Assembly: GCA_003343995.1 (NCBI GenBank)
Contig: QAKE01000088.1
Location: 1-55,990, forward strand
Length of the DNA: 55,990 bases
From: Bacillota bacterium
GTDB lineage: Bacteria; Bacillota; Clostridia; Christensenellales; Borkfalkiaceae
Direction of reading: 5' to 3'
Below are positions 41,231-49,479 of the stretch, in pieces. Made by a program: the position numbers and the translations under genes. Position 1 is the stretch's first letter. Every line of letters begins with the position of its first letter. The notes under the pieces are model-generated. The model was given only the letters and a program-made list of their open reading frames with translations. It ran no database searches and was not told where the DNA came from.

Positions 41231-41488
41231 TCAGCCCTCCTTTTCATAAGCCCATCCGAGAAGACGGTCAAAGGGAAGCCCTATGCGATGATGTGTGTCT
41301 TTTTTTGAAAGACAGAAATCCCCGTCATCGTCAACCTCTCCGTCCGTGCATCCTCTGTAAATTTGCCCGTTATTGAAGACGAATAATGCCGTGCGGTTGC
41401 TGTCAATGCCGCCGATGTCTTCCGGGTCTCTCAATGTATAACGCTGACCGTTTGAAAGCGTTATTTTACACCGTGTCACGTTTTTCAT
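41231..41488 (-). CDS. Small protein, unknown function
   Basis: An 85-residue protein, mostly beta (RCKITLSNGQRYTLRDPEDI; DGDFCLSKKDTHHRIGLPFD). Compact SH3-like arrangement is possible. Overlaps the upstream gene by 4 bp. No family recognised. Confidence 0.65.
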   Translation of the reverse strand: MKNVTRCKITLSNGQRYTLRDPEDIGGIDSNRTALFVFNNGQIYRGCTDGEVDDDGDFCLSKKDTHHRIGLPFDRLLGWAYEKEG

Positions 41489-41682
41489 ACTTGTTTCTCC
41501 TTTCTTGTTTCTTGTGTGTCAGATGTTGTTCTGTCCTCGTATGAAAGCGTGATACCCGTCAGAACCCCGTTATCGTCACGTTTGAACAGAGCACGTTCAA
41601 GGTATATGCCTCCCTGCTCGAACTGTCTGTTAGAGGCTTCAAGAAAGCCCCTGACTTCTTCAATGTTGATTTTCCTGCCCAT
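41485..41682 (-). CDS. Small protein, unknown function
   Basis: The frame is longer, but I start at ATG 41682 (MGRKINIEEVRGFLEASNRQ); a start at 41712 is also possible. Upstream of that it overlaps the lipoprotein gene almost completely. The 65-residue product ends ITLSYEDRTTSDTQETRKEK and has no recognised domain. The frame overlaps both neighbours slightly, typical of coupled phage early genes. Confidence 0.5.
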   Translation of the reverse strand: MGRKINIEEVRGFLEASNRQFEQGGIYLERALFKRDDNGVLTGITLSYEDRTTSDTQETRKEKQV

Positions 41683-41947
41683 TGTTGTTACACATTGTTT
41701 GAACCTTGACATTCTTTGTTGCTTTTCCAACCCGCTTTTGATAACTGTATTGAACATCGCCCGTTCTGTTTGTGAAGTAAACGTAACGGTCATTGTCACT
41801 GAAACGATAAACCGTGATACCGTCAACCGTGAATAGTTTTTCAACCGGGTAAGATTGGTTTGTACTCGCCTTGACTTCTTCAACTTGTTTTGATTCGCAC
41901 GCTGTCAGGGCTAAGAGTGCGATTGCGATAATGATAATCTTTTTCAT
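41660..41947 (-). CDS. Small lipoprotein
   Basis: A 95-residue protein with signal MKKIIIIAIALLALTACES (lipobox LTAC, Cys17) and a short domain VEKLFTVDGITVYRFSDNDR. Secreted small lipoproteins of this pattern occur widely in Bacteroidales prophages. A lipoprotein in the early/replication operon suggests a cell-surface effect on the host, e.g. superinfection exclusion; that is inference. Start overlaps the 51-residue gene by 4 bp. Confidence 0.75.
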   Translation of the reverse strand: MKKIIIIAIALLALTACESKQVEEVKASTNQSYPVEKLFTVDGITVYRFSDNDRYVYFTNRTGDVQYSYQKRVGKATKNVKVQTMCNNNGQENQH

Positions 41948-42099
41948 TTTGTTGGTATTTTAGTGTTAAATACATCTTTGAGCCACTGCTTATATGAACT
42001 TATCGGCTTACCGTAGAAAGCCATATTAGCTTTGTAATTCTCATACATCTGTTTGCGAAAATCCGCAGGGATTTGTTTTTTCTGTTTTCTCATTTTCAT
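41944..42099 (-). CDS. Very small basic protein
   Basis: A 51-residue protein: MKMRKQKKQIPADFRKQMYE, SYKQWLKDVFNTKIPTK. Found by hand in the gap. Its stop overlaps the lipoprotein start by ATGA. Basic, one or two helices; possibly a regulator. Coupling to the next gene supports that it is real. Confidence 0.6.
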   Translation of the reverse strand: MKMRKQKKQIPADFRKQMYENYKANMAFYGKPISSYKQWLKDVFNTKIPTK

Positions 42100-42101
42100 T
42101 T

Positions 42102-42275
42102 TCAATTCTTTTTATGTTTCACATCTATCCAAGCCGTAACGATTGCGCAAAAAAAGTTTATCACGCTTATTCCTGCCAATATTTTTGCAAGCCACAATAT
42201 TTCTGCATCATAAGCCAGTAAACACGCAATCAACGAGAGCCAAAATGTTATTTCCTCAAATTGATAATTCTTCAT
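42102..42275 (-). CDS. Very small membrane protein
   Basis: A 57-residue protein with two transmembrane helices (FWLSLIACLLAYDAEILWLA and ILAGISVINFFCAIVTAWI) and a basic tail. Found by hand in a gap; it stops 2 bp before the next start. Membrane location is clear; role unknown. Confidence 0.55.
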   Translation of the reverse strand: MKNYQFEEITFWLSLIACLLAYDAEILWLAKILAGISVINFFCAIVTAWIDVKHKKN

Positions 42276-42288
42276 TTTTCGTTATTTT

Positions 42289-42534
42289 TTAAGTGAATAA
42301 ATTCAGTTGTACAGGTCTGTTCTTGACCGTTCTTTCATATATCGGGCAGCGGTTTCTATAAAAGCATGAACCACTCTTAGCGGCTGAGAACCTTTCATCC
42401 CAAAGCCGCTTGTATTCATCTGTTCCCATTTCGGCTTCTGTGTTCAGAAACTGAACCAGCTTTATACAGAAGAAGCCCCGTTCTTCTCGCTTTTCATCGT
42501 GAAGCGGTATCAAGCCGTTTCCTTTCGGTCTCAT
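42289..42534 (-). CDS. Small protein with C-terminal clamp-binding-like motif
   Basis: An 81-residue protein (MRPKGNGLIPLHDEKREERG; FYRNRCPIYERTVKNRPVQL). It ends VQLNLFT, which matches the beta-sliding-clamp binding pentapeptide (QLxLF). The start overlaps the next gene by 41 bp. A C-terminal clamp tag would suit a replication-recruitment role. No fold recognised. Confidence 0.6.
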   Translation of the reverse strand: MRPKGNGLIPLHDEKREERGFFCIKLVQFLNTEAEMGTDEYKRLWDERFSAAKSGSCFYRNRCPIYERTVKNRPVQLNLFT

Positions 42535-43030
42535 ATTCTTTTATTTTAAGTTTTAACCGTTCCTCTGCAGCCTTAACATTGGCTACTTTTTGAGCGAGTT
42601 TCTTGCGGACTTTCATTAGTCCATCATCGTTCTCTTCATCAAAGAACAGGTCATTTGTTCTATGCCAAGCTACATATTCATCAATCAACCTCTGTTGCTT
42701 TGATACTTGCGCCTTACATGATATGAGAGTTCGCAAATCGTCAGTGAGTTTTAGGTCGTTACCCAAACGATTATCGTAATAGCTTAAATAGCAGTTAATG
42801 GAATCTTTAGGATACTGGCATTGAAGTTTTGCAGCCCTCCACCGTATAACCCATTTTCTCCGTTCATACAGTTCACGTGGCAGGTCGTAAGAGTAAATAC
42901 GTTCCCTGTCACCAAATTCACCTTTTCGCTCGATACTGACAAAAACCCAGTGCTGCACACCTAATTCCTTTTCAGCTTTGGCGTAATCTTTCGCCATTTG
43001 AATGAAGTCATCTATGCTTTCCTGTGCCAT
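42494..43030 (-). CDS. Unknown charged protein
   Basis: Start taken at ATG 43030 (MAQESIDDFIQMAKDYAKAE), directly after the ASCH gene stop; a longer frame is possible. The 178-residue product is highly charged with a basic middle (LPRELYERRKWVIRWRAAKL) and a coiled coil at the C-terminus (AEERLKLKIKEYETERKR). No family recognised. Confidence 0.65.
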   Translation of the reverse strand: MAQESIDDFIQMAKDYAKAEKELGVQHWVFVSIERKGEFGDRERIYSYDLPRELYERRKWVIRWRAAKLQCQYPKDSINCYLSYYDNRLGNDLKLTDDLRTLISCKAQVSKQQRLIDEYVAWHRTNDLFFDEENDDGLMKVRKKLAQKVANVKAAEERLKLKIKEYETERKRLDTASR

Positions 43031-43031
43031 A

Positions 43032-43598
43032 TTAATACCTGTATTTTGTGAAGTGAATAATTGCAAGTTCTTTATGAACTCTACCATCATCATCTAACTT
43101 TTGCTTACATATATCCCTGTCAAACCATTCAATAAAATCAATAGGATTTAAACCATCATTGCGAGCAATATCATCAATGTTTATTCCTTTGTCGTTATCC
43201 AATGTAACATCATAGCAATAATGGCATTTGTTGTCATCATCATACCACTCAGTTCTATAAAATACCACTTTCTGAATACCAACACCGTGTTTCACAGTCA
43301 GTCTTGTTATTTCAATTTGTGGGCTTCTGTATGGTTTTCCCGACCATTGTCTGACAGAGAGAACTGCCTTGCCTTGTTGAACCTCTGTGATGCGTTTCAG
43401 CCATAGTGGATAGTTTGCCCGTATGGTGTGTATTTTCAAGCCTGAGAAACATTCGCTCGTACACATGGCATGGTTACGTTTCTTGCATTTTGAACAGGTC
43501 TGTCCGCTTAGGAAAGCTGCTCTGAATTTTGTCGGTTCTCCCGCTCGCTTGTGCCATGTCGGGAAAACCTGTGAGAGTGTGATTACATACGTTTTCAT
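43032..43598 (-). CDS. ASCH/PUA-like domain protein
   Basis: A 188-residue protein with SGLKIHTIRANYPLWLKRIT, GKAVLSVRQWSGKPYRSPQI, a PUA-like ASCH arrangement, preceded by a Cys-rich region (SGQTCSKCKKRNHAMCTSEC, a CxxC pair twice). ASCH domains bind RNA or nucleic acid. It belongs to the early operon, next to the primase-helicase. Confidence 0.8.
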   Translation of the reverse strand: MKTYVITLSQVFPTWHKRAGEPTKFRAAFLSGQTCSKCKKRNHAMCTSECFSGLKIHTIRANYPLWLKRITEVQQGKAVLSVRQWSGKPYRSPQIEITRLTVKHGVGIQKVVFYRTEWYDDDNKCHYCYDVTLDNDKGINIDDIARNDGLNPIDFIEWFDRDICKQKLDDDGRVHKELAIIHFTKYRY

Positions 43599-43618
43599 AT
43601 CTATTTTCTGTTAAATGG

Positions 43619-45442
43619 TTAAAACGGGCATTCTTCATCGGAGGGCTGAAAGTCATCCCAATTGAATTGAGAGGCTTCAAAGGCTTCCTGTTCACGCCGT
43701 TTGATTTCTTCCTGTAAATGGTTGCTGTTATCCCAAACGGGTTCTGTGCCGTTGACAAAGGGGCTGTAACGCCCGTTGTTCAGGTTATATTTGAACAGAG
43801 CCATTCCGCACTCTCCGAGGTGTCTGAACTTCACTTTCTTCACGTAGATTTCAACCGTGTTTTCAAGTCGGTTTCTGTGAACGACAATACCGAAATCAGC
43901 CTTGTTGTAGAAGTTAGCCGAGCCGCTGATGTCATAAAGTGTCGGTATCTCAGGCTCGCCGTCTTTGTTCTTCTGCATCTTTGTTGGGTGCGCCATAAGG
44001 ATAACCAACACATCGTGCTGCTGTGCGAAGTTTGTCAGTTTGTCAAGCAGCCTTGATATGTATTTAGTCTCGTTCTTGCCCTCGCTTTCATCTTCAAGCC
44101 TGTTATATGGGTCAATAACGAGAACTTTAATCCCCTTGCGTCTGACAAGGAATTTCGCCCTTTCGAGAATAGCGTCAACCCTGAAATCGCTTTTCGGGGA
44201 TATGAAGAAGAAATTTGTTTCAAGGTGTTGTTTCACTTGTTTGTACTCCCCGTAGGTCAAGTGTTCTTTGTCAAACTGTTTGCCCGTGAACTTCTCAATC
44301 AGTTTTGAGGCGTGATATTCCAGCGGGGCGTTCTCCGGGCTGAAATAAGCGAAACGCCAGCCGTAACGGATATTCAATCGTTCTGCAATCTCGTCAATAA
44401 ATTCAGACTTGCCCGAACTCGGAACGCCCGTGATGATACACAGACGCTTTGTTTCAAAAGAGCACAATCGGTCGAAGTTGTCATGCCCGATTGTTACCCC
44501 TTTCTGCAAGCCATGCTCAAACAGAGCGTCAAGGGATTGTTCAAAGTCTGACAGCGTGAAAACGCCCTCAATCTTTATCTCGGGAGCGTCAGCGATACAT
44601 TTCAGAAGACTTTCACGCCCGTACTTCTGCAGGTGTTCGTTAGCGTCCTTGCATCCGTCCCCGTATTCAATTATCCGGCAACGTTCAGCCCCGAAACGCC
44701 TTATCAGTTCTTCTTTCAGAACAACGCCTTTCGTGTCCGTGTCGGATGCGATGTATATTGTCTCTTTGTCATCAAAGTATTCTTCGAGATAATCATCAAG
44801 GTAGTCAAGGTTTGAGTTAGCCCCGTTCGGAACGCTCACAACATCTGTCCGTCCGCATTCAAAGAATGACAGAGCGTCCATTTCGCCCTCTGTGATGATA
44901 CATTCTTTCGTACCTTTGATGTTGTCAATCCCGTATGGGAGAAGTTCTGCGCCTGAACAGAGTTTGAAACATTTGTCTCCCGTTCTGAATTTCGTGTTGA
45001 CAAGTTCCCCGTTATGGTAGTAGTTGAACTGAACCGTATTCGCTTTGCCTTTCTTCTGTGGCATCCATTCAAGCCCCTCGGTTACTTTCATCGCCGTCAG
45101 GGTCTTTTCGCTGATACCCCGTCCCTTGAACCATTCAAGGGCTTTCCCTGAGATTGAAGAACAGTCCTGACGTGGGGCGGGTTTCTTGTAAACGGGTTTC
45201 TCGCGGCGTATGGGGGCGGCGTTGCGCCACGGGCGGTCTTCTTTTTCCCAAGGCTCTTTTTCCGCTGCACATCCCGAGAAGCCGCAGTAATGACAATTGA
45301 ACTCGCCTGTTTCAAGGTTGATAGAAAGACTTTTGTCACGTTTGTCGTGACGCTGGTCATGGCACTGTGGGCAGAAAACCTTTCTGTTCCCTGAACGCCC
45401 GTATGGGGCTTTTATCCCGTATTTTTCCCAATTTATGCTCAT
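43619..45442 (-). CDS. DNA primase-helicase (T7 gp4-like)
   Basis: Start at ATG 45442 (MSINWEKYGI), overlapping the upstream stop by ATGA. In the 607-residue protein: N-terminal zinc-binding CPQC (24-27) with CHYC (50-53); TOPRIM primase motifs EGEMDA (185-190) and DTDT (234-237); RecA-like helicase Walker A GVPSSGKS (339-346), then VLVIDPYNRLEDESEGKN and HPTKMQ. This is a full primase-helicase for the replication fork. The gene ends in QPSDEECPF. Confidence 0.95.
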   Translation of the reverse strand: MSINWEKYGIKAPYGRSGNRKVFCPQCHDQRHDKRDKSLSINLETGEFNCHYCGFSGCAAEKEPWEKEDRPWRNAAPIRREKPVYKKPAPRQDCSSISGKALEWFKGRGISEKTLTAMKVTEGLEWMPQKKGKANTVQFNYYHNGELVNTKFRTGDKCFKLCSGAELLPYGIDNIKGTKECIITEGEMDALSFFECGRTDVVSVPNGANSNLDYLDDYLEEYFDDKETIYIASDTDTKGVVLKEELIRRFGAERCRIIEYGDGCKDANEHLQKYGRESLLKCIADAPEIKIEGVFTLSDFEQSLDALFEHGLQKGVTIGHDNFDRLCSFETKRLCIITGVPSSGKSEFIDEIAERLNIRYGWRFAYFSPENAPLEYHASKLIEKFTGKQFDKEHLTYGEYKQVKQHLETNFFFISPKSDFRVDAILERAKFLVRRKGIKVLVIDPYNRLEDESEGKNETKYISRLLDKLTNFAQQHDVLVILMAHPTKMQKNKDGEPEIPTLYDISGSANFYNKADFGIVVHRNRLENTVEIYVKKVKFRHLGECGMALFKYNLNNGRYSPFVNGTEPVWDNSNHLQEEIKRREQEAFEASQFNWDDFQPSDEECPF

Positions 45443-46407
45443 AATAAAATCCAAGTGTTTGATGATGAATTCCAAGCGTGTCTGTCAGACGGACGTGGCG
45501 GGGCTGTAGGAGGTATTATTGCCTTGCCTGAACCGTATGTCCTTCGCCCTGAGTTGTCATAGAACTCGCCGACACCAAGTTGAACCTTTGTGACTTTTGA
45601 ACCGTTCTGAACGCCGCTGCCTTTATCGTTGTCGTAGTTGCCCTCTTGAACCTTTATCCAGTTTGAACCGTTCTCAAAAATCCAATCGAATGTCGCCGTC
45701 CACGCCCTTTTGTTGGATTGCCGCCCGGTCAGGAAGTCGGAAGCCTGAACACGCTTGAAGATGTCTTCTGCGGTCTGTATCCAAGTCTCACGGCTTTTGC
45801 CCCATTCGTCACAACGGCATTTTATTTTTGTTCGCCTGTTGTCATTGAGTTTTTGAACTTTCGGCAGAGAAACACAGATTGAGTTCCACAAGGCGCATAT
45901 ATCCTGATAAGGATATTTTTCTTTGCTCTCCTTTTCTTTTCTTTCCTCTCCTTTAGGGGTTTCTTGCGCAGAAAACCGTTCTTCATCCTGTGTTTTCTCG
46001 GAAGAAACTTTCTGTTCAGGCTGTTTCTTGTCTTCAAAACAGGGTTTTGACGGGAGGTTGGTGTTACGGGTTCTGTAAACATCTGAAAGGTTTCTGACAA
46101 AATTCGCAATCCATAAAACATGATGTTCGTTCCATAGCTCAATGTCAATTTTGTTTAGATTTATCAAGACGTTGATAATGTCTTTCGCCTTTTCCTCTGT
46201 GATACGTGTTTTGGCAAGAAGGTACTCCCAATTTGAAGCGTTTGAACAATCATAGAAATGCCCCTCACTTTCCCCGAGAATTTCAAGGAGTTTGAACCAA
46301 AACGCATATCCGTCATTCCCGAACTTGTTTTCAAGGATGAAAATCGTGCGCCCGCCCTTGACGAAGTGCGGGAAATAATCAACGGTTTGTTTTTTCGGTC
46401 TTGCCAT
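45439..46407 (-). CDS. DUF4373-type replication protein (initiator-like)
   Basis: A 322-residue protein. N-terminal DUF4373-like domain (MARPKKQTVDYFPHFVKGGR, KFGNDGYAFWFKLLEILGES, LWIANFVRNLSDVYRTR), then a charged linker and a C-terminal domain (RRTKIKCRCDEWGKSRETWI, FLTGRQSNKRAWTATFDWIF). It resembles loader/initiator proteins beside phage helicases. Part of its linker-coding DNA (45934-45976) is repeated at 30541-30583 and includes palindromic words. Confidence 0.8.
   Translation of the reverse strand: MARPKKQTVDYFPHFVKGGRTIFILENKFGNDGYAFWFKLLEILGESEGHFYDCSNASNWEYLLAKTRITEEKAKDIINVLINLNKIDIELWNEHHVLWIANFVRNLSDVYRTRNTNLPSKPCFEDKKQPEQKVSSEKTQDEERFSAQETPKGEERKEKESKEKYPYQDICALWNSICVSLPKVQKLNDNRRTKIKCRCDEWGKSRETWIQTAEDIFKRVQASDFLTGRQSNKRAWTATFDWIFENGSNWIKVQEGNYDNDKGSGVQNGSKVTKVQLGVGEFYDNSGRRTYGSGKAIIPPTAPPRPSDRHAWNSSSNTWILL
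45934..45976 (-). repeat. 43-bp segment shared with 30541-30583
   Basis: Exact 43-bp identity (opposite orientation on the plus strand) to the intergenic region in the reversed island. It includes the palindromic word GTTTTCTGCGCAAGAAAC. A similar word GTTTCTTCCGAGAAAACA follows nearby in the same gene. Confidence 0.85.
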
Positions 46408-46419
46408 AGCCTGATGGAT

Positions 46420-47796
46420 TTATAGGGTTGTAAGAATTGATTTGCGGAGTTTCTCGTTCCTTGCGTTCCATTCAAAGGAGCGTATCATCCATTGACGGTA
46501 ATCAAGGGGAATGTCCGCTATTCTGTTCCCCTTATATTTGCCGAAAGGCATGATTTCAATCGGGGCTTCTGCCCGAGCGTCTATCGCCCGTGTGTCTTCA
46601 CGGGTGTAATGACCGATGTCCGAAATGGGTATGCCTGACAGAAGCCGCCCGCCCGTTCCGAACATTCGCCACATTTTACCCTGCTCAAACGTGATGTCTT
46701 CAACACGCCCGAAACGTTCAACATTGCCGCCGAGGTCAACAATCAAAGCGTCCGTTTTCTCGGGGTCAATACGTGTCGCACGTCCGATAATCTGATAATA
46801 CAAGGCGATAGAAGCCGTAGAAACGCCTAAAACGATGCAGTCGATACCTGTATAGTCAAAGCCTGTCGAAAGCACTCTGACGTTAAATATGACCCGTATT
46901 TCGCCCGCCCTGAAACGTGTGATGACCTGAGAACGTTCCGTCTTATCCATTTCCCCGTAAATCACGGCTGAGTTTGGGTATTTCTTTGAAAGCGTTATAG
47001 CGTCCTCAACAGAGGGAACGAAGACAAGAATATGGCGGCGGTCTGAATGTCTGTCAAGGGCTTGAACAATCTGTTCAGACCCTCCGTTCGCATCATACGC
47101 CCGCTGAACGCTTTCTTCCGTGTATTCAGATTTTGAACTGTTGAAGACAAGAAGACTGCTGTCGAATCCCGTTGTCTCATATTGAAGCGGAGACCAAAAG
47201 CCGAGACGAACCATTTCAGCCACCTGCCCGACATGAATGATTTCTTTGAAGAAGTTGCCTTTCTTTGAACGGGAGGTCAGCATGACAAGTTTTGAGAAGT
47301 TCTGCCCGTCCTTATCCCGGTTCGTTTGCAGCTTCACGGGGGTAGCCGTGATTCCGAGGACGTGGGTTATACCGCTTTCTTTCAGGAAACGCCCGAGCAT
47401 ACTGTCAGCCTCACGTGGATAAAGGTGCGCTTCATCAATCAACATTTTTGTAAACCCGAGAGACTTGAATTTAGCCCCGAGGCTCTTTATTGAGCCTATC
47501 GTGGCGTAAGTTATATGGGCGATGTCCTTTCGCCCGAAACTCGCGCTGTAAATGCCCGCATTCAAGGCGAAATCCCCGCATAGCGAGCAATATTTCAAAT
47601 AGTTTTGTTCGAGCAACTCTTTCGAGGGTTGAAGAACAATCATTTTATCGTTGCTGTTCTTTGCGACAAAAGCCGTCAGTATTGATTTTCCCCAAGCGGT
47701 CGGGAGAACAATCAAACTCGGCTTCGGTTTCTTTTCCGTGAAGAACTGAATAGCCTTGTTTATCGGCTCTGTTTGGTTTTCTCTGAGTGTTATCAT
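46420..47796 (-). CDS. SF2 DEAD/DEAH-box helicase
   Basis: A 458-residue protein: Walker A VLPTAWGKS (30-38), motif II MLIDEAHLYPREADS (DEAH at 121-124), TATPVKL (motif III), and motif VI QIIGRATRIDPEK. The RecA-like pair and length fit phage-type DEAD/DEAH helicases. It is the first gene after an operator-controlled promoter, with a 130-nt leader. It may act in recombination or replication fork repair. Confidence 0.93.
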   Translation of the reverse strand: MITLRENQTEPINKAIQFFTEKKPKPSLIVLPTAWGKSILTAFVAKNSNDKMIVLQPSKELLEQNYLKYCSLCGDFALNAGIYSASFGRKDIAHITYATIGSIKSLGAKFKSLGFTKMLIDEAHLYPREADSMLGRFLKESGITHVLGITATPVKLQTNRDKDGQNFSKLVMLTSRSKKGNFFKEIIHVGQVAEMVRLGFWSPLQYETTGFDSSLLVFNSSKSEYTEESVQRAYDANGGSEQIVQALDRHSDRRHILVFVPSVEDAITLSKKYPNSAVIYGEMDKTERSQVITRFRAGEIRVIFNVRVLSTGFDYTGIDCIVLGVSTASIALYYQIIGRATRIDPEKTDALIVDLGGNVERFGRVEDITFEQGKMWRMFGTGGRLLSGIPISDIGHYTREDTRAIDARAEAPIEIMPFGKYKGNRIADIPLDYRQWMIRSFEWNARNEKLRKSILTTL

Positions 47797-47925
47797 ATTT
47801 GAGAGAATAAAACTCCGTATTTAGGGCTAACCACGCATAACAGCAAGCGTTTGAAAACCTTTCGGATGTTCAACCCATGTACGGAGTTTATATCGTTGTT
47901 TAACTGTCTTTTCATTTCGGTTATT

Positions 47926-47953
47926 GCAAAGATAAGTGATTACATTGTACTCA
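47926..47953 (-). promoter_or_regulatory. Promoter and operator of the helicase-replication operon
   Basis: A minus-strand -7 box TATCTTTGC lies at 47934-47926, with the operator TGATTA-CATTG-TACTCA at 47937-47953 directly upstream. The operator overlaps the last 3 bp of the preceding gene (ends 47951). The leader to 47796 is about 125 nt. Confidence 0.6.
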
Positions 47954-48160
47954 CTTTAAATCACGAAGATTTTTTTTAAGGCTCTCAGAAAGTTCAGGCT
48001 TTGAAAGCGGCTGTTTCGCTTTCAGTTTCTTCACAAGGATATTTGCGAGGCGAACCTTGTTATAAGTCCGGGTGTCCTTTTCTTCAACCTGAACCCCGTC
48101 TTTCCATGTTTCGATATAGCTGATTATATCTTCCATTTGCTTATTTGAAATGATATACAT
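47951..48160 (-). CDS. Small protein, unknown function
   Basis: A 69-residue basic helical protein (MYIISNKQMEDIISYIETWK; KLKAKQPLSKPELSESLKKN). It lies between exonuclease and helicase genes. No family recognised. Confidence 0.65.
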   Translation of the reverse strand: MYIISNKQMEDIISYIETWKDGVQVEEKDTRTYNKVRLANILVKKLKAKQPLSKPELSESLKKNLRDLK

Positions 48161-48191
48161 AACCGTCTGACCTTTCTTTGTTGATTGAACC

Positions 48192-49133
48192 TTATTTTAA
48201 CAGGAAGCGGCGTGCCCCCTGAACCTCCCTTGAGAACTCGGAAACCATTTCAGGGTGTGCGGCTTTGAAAGCCTTGTCATCAAACTTCATTGACGGCTTG
48301 GGGGCTTTCCATGTGGCGAGCGTCTGACCTCCGTAGCTGATAGCCTCTGCATCTCCGAAGCCAAGTTTAATGCGTTCTTCCAACTCTGTCTTGATTTCAT
48401 CAAGTTTATCCATCTCTTTCTTGACTTCTTTCAACTTTTGATAGTCTGAGAAAATAGCGTCATTCACTTCAACGATTTTCCCGTCCGTGTGACGGTTGAA
48501 TTTCAGCAGAATGTCTTGAACCGATGTCGCTTCGGGTTCTTTCTTCCCCTGAATGTTGTCACGCCAAAACTTTTCAACTTCTTCAACTATCCATGCGTAG
48601 AAGTCAGGAACAAAAGACAGGTCTTTATAGCCGAACTCACGTCCTGAACAGAGCCAAGCCAAACTGCCCTCTTTCAATTCTGCAACCCCGAGTTGATATT
48701 GAACCTGACAGAACCAATGCTTCGGCAAATCGTCAGAGGAAATTTTCATTTGGGTGGTCTTACATTCCAAAACACCTTTGTTTGAAGCGTTCTTCTTTTC
48801 TCCTGCGAGCCAATATGTACGGTCAGGGCTGACCTGTAGATAGGGGCGTTCATTGTTTCTTATCAGCCAGTCCCCGGCTGATGACTTGATTATTTCACGT
48901 CCCGTATCGTCATGCCAAAACTGCGCAACTGCGTCTTCGAGATAGTGACCCGCTTTCATAGCAAAGGTCTCTGTTTTAGGTTCATCAAGACCAACCTTGC
49001 GTCTCCAAAGCTGATAAGGGGTTTCCCACGGGTTCAACCCGAGAATAGTTGCAACCTCACTGCTCCCGATACCTGACTTTCTATGTTCAAGCCATTCGTT
49101 ACGGTCTTTCGGTCTGATAATCGTGTAGCTCAT
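48192..49133 (-). CDS. YqaJ-type (lambda Exo-like) exonuclease
   Basis: A 313-residue exonuclease. RKSGIGSSEVATILGLNPWE (19-38) is the YqaJ signature; SPDR (102-105) and GVLECKTTQM (Asp104, Glu123, Lys125) form the PD-(D/E)XK core. It degrades one strand for the RecT-like annealer in the same operon. The C-terminal part has a coiled coil and FKAAHPEMVSEFSREVQGA. Confidence 0.93.
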   Translation of the reverse strand: MSYTIIRPKDRNEWLEHRKSGIGSSEVATILGLNPWETPYQLWRRKVGLDEPKTETFAMKAGHYLEDAVAQFWHDDTGREIIKSSAGDWLIRNNERPYLQVSPDRTYWLAGEKKNASNKGVLECKTTQMKISSDDLPKHWFCQVQYQLGVAELKEGSLAWLCSGREFGYKDLSFVPDFYAWIVEEVEKFWRDNIQGKKEPEATSVQDILLKFNRHTDGKIVEVNDAIFSDYQKLKEVKKEMDKLDEIKTELEERIKLGFGDAEAISYGGQTLATWKAPKPSMKFDDKAFKAAHPEMVSEFSREVQGARRFLLK

Positions 49134-49441
49134 TTTCTTTCCTCCTGCTCTTTTGCGTTCAATACTGATTTCATCAAAGAATCAAGCATACTTAGAGAAG
49201 CAGCCCTCTTTAACAACTCACGTCCTTGGGGTTGTCTTATAAACCCGACTAAAGCGTGAACGACTTCTTCTTCATTCCCCATGATAGACCCGGTTTGACG
49301 TGAGCTTTCCCCGTTTTCGTCAGGCTCATAGGCGATGATAATTAAGGCGTGTCTCTTATCAGACTTTTCTATAAACTTCTGCATTTCTTCTGAAAATGCG
49401 TCAACCTGTGACATAAATTCGCTGTTATTTTTAGTTTCCAT
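49130..49441 (-). CDS. Small protein, unknown function
   Basis: Start set at ATG 49441 (METKNNSEFMSQVDAFSEEM); the longer frame runs back into the variable gene. The 103-residue product has KRHALIIIAYEPDENGESSR, and VVHALVGFIRQPQGRELLKR, a compact alpha-beta pattern. It overlaps the exonuclease start by 4 bp and follows variable protein 2 by 38 bp. No family recognised. Confidence 0.7.
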   Translation of the reverse strand: METKNNSEFMSQVDAFSEEMQKFIEKSDKRHALIIIAYEPDENGESSRQTGSIMGNEEEVVHALVGFIRQPQGRELLKRAASLSMLDSLMKSVLNAKEQEERK

Positions 49442-49479
49442 AAACTGTTGATATTTGAATGTTAAACATTTGTTGTTAC

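Noticed and set aside
41683..41883. Longer start of the 41485 gene
   Set aside because: It would overlap the lipoprotein gene almost fully, with composition of a shadow frame (many Arg/Thr); internal starts at 41712 or 41682 are better.
42494..43093. Longer start of the charged protein gene (43093) overlapping the ASCH gene by 62 bp
   Set aside because: The start at 43030 lies directly after the ASCH stop and avoids the overlap; the added residues look like the shadow of the other frame.
43570..43600. Another operator copy (GTGATTACATACGTTTTC)
   Set aside because: It is inside the ASCH start region, and its second half does not match the palindrome.
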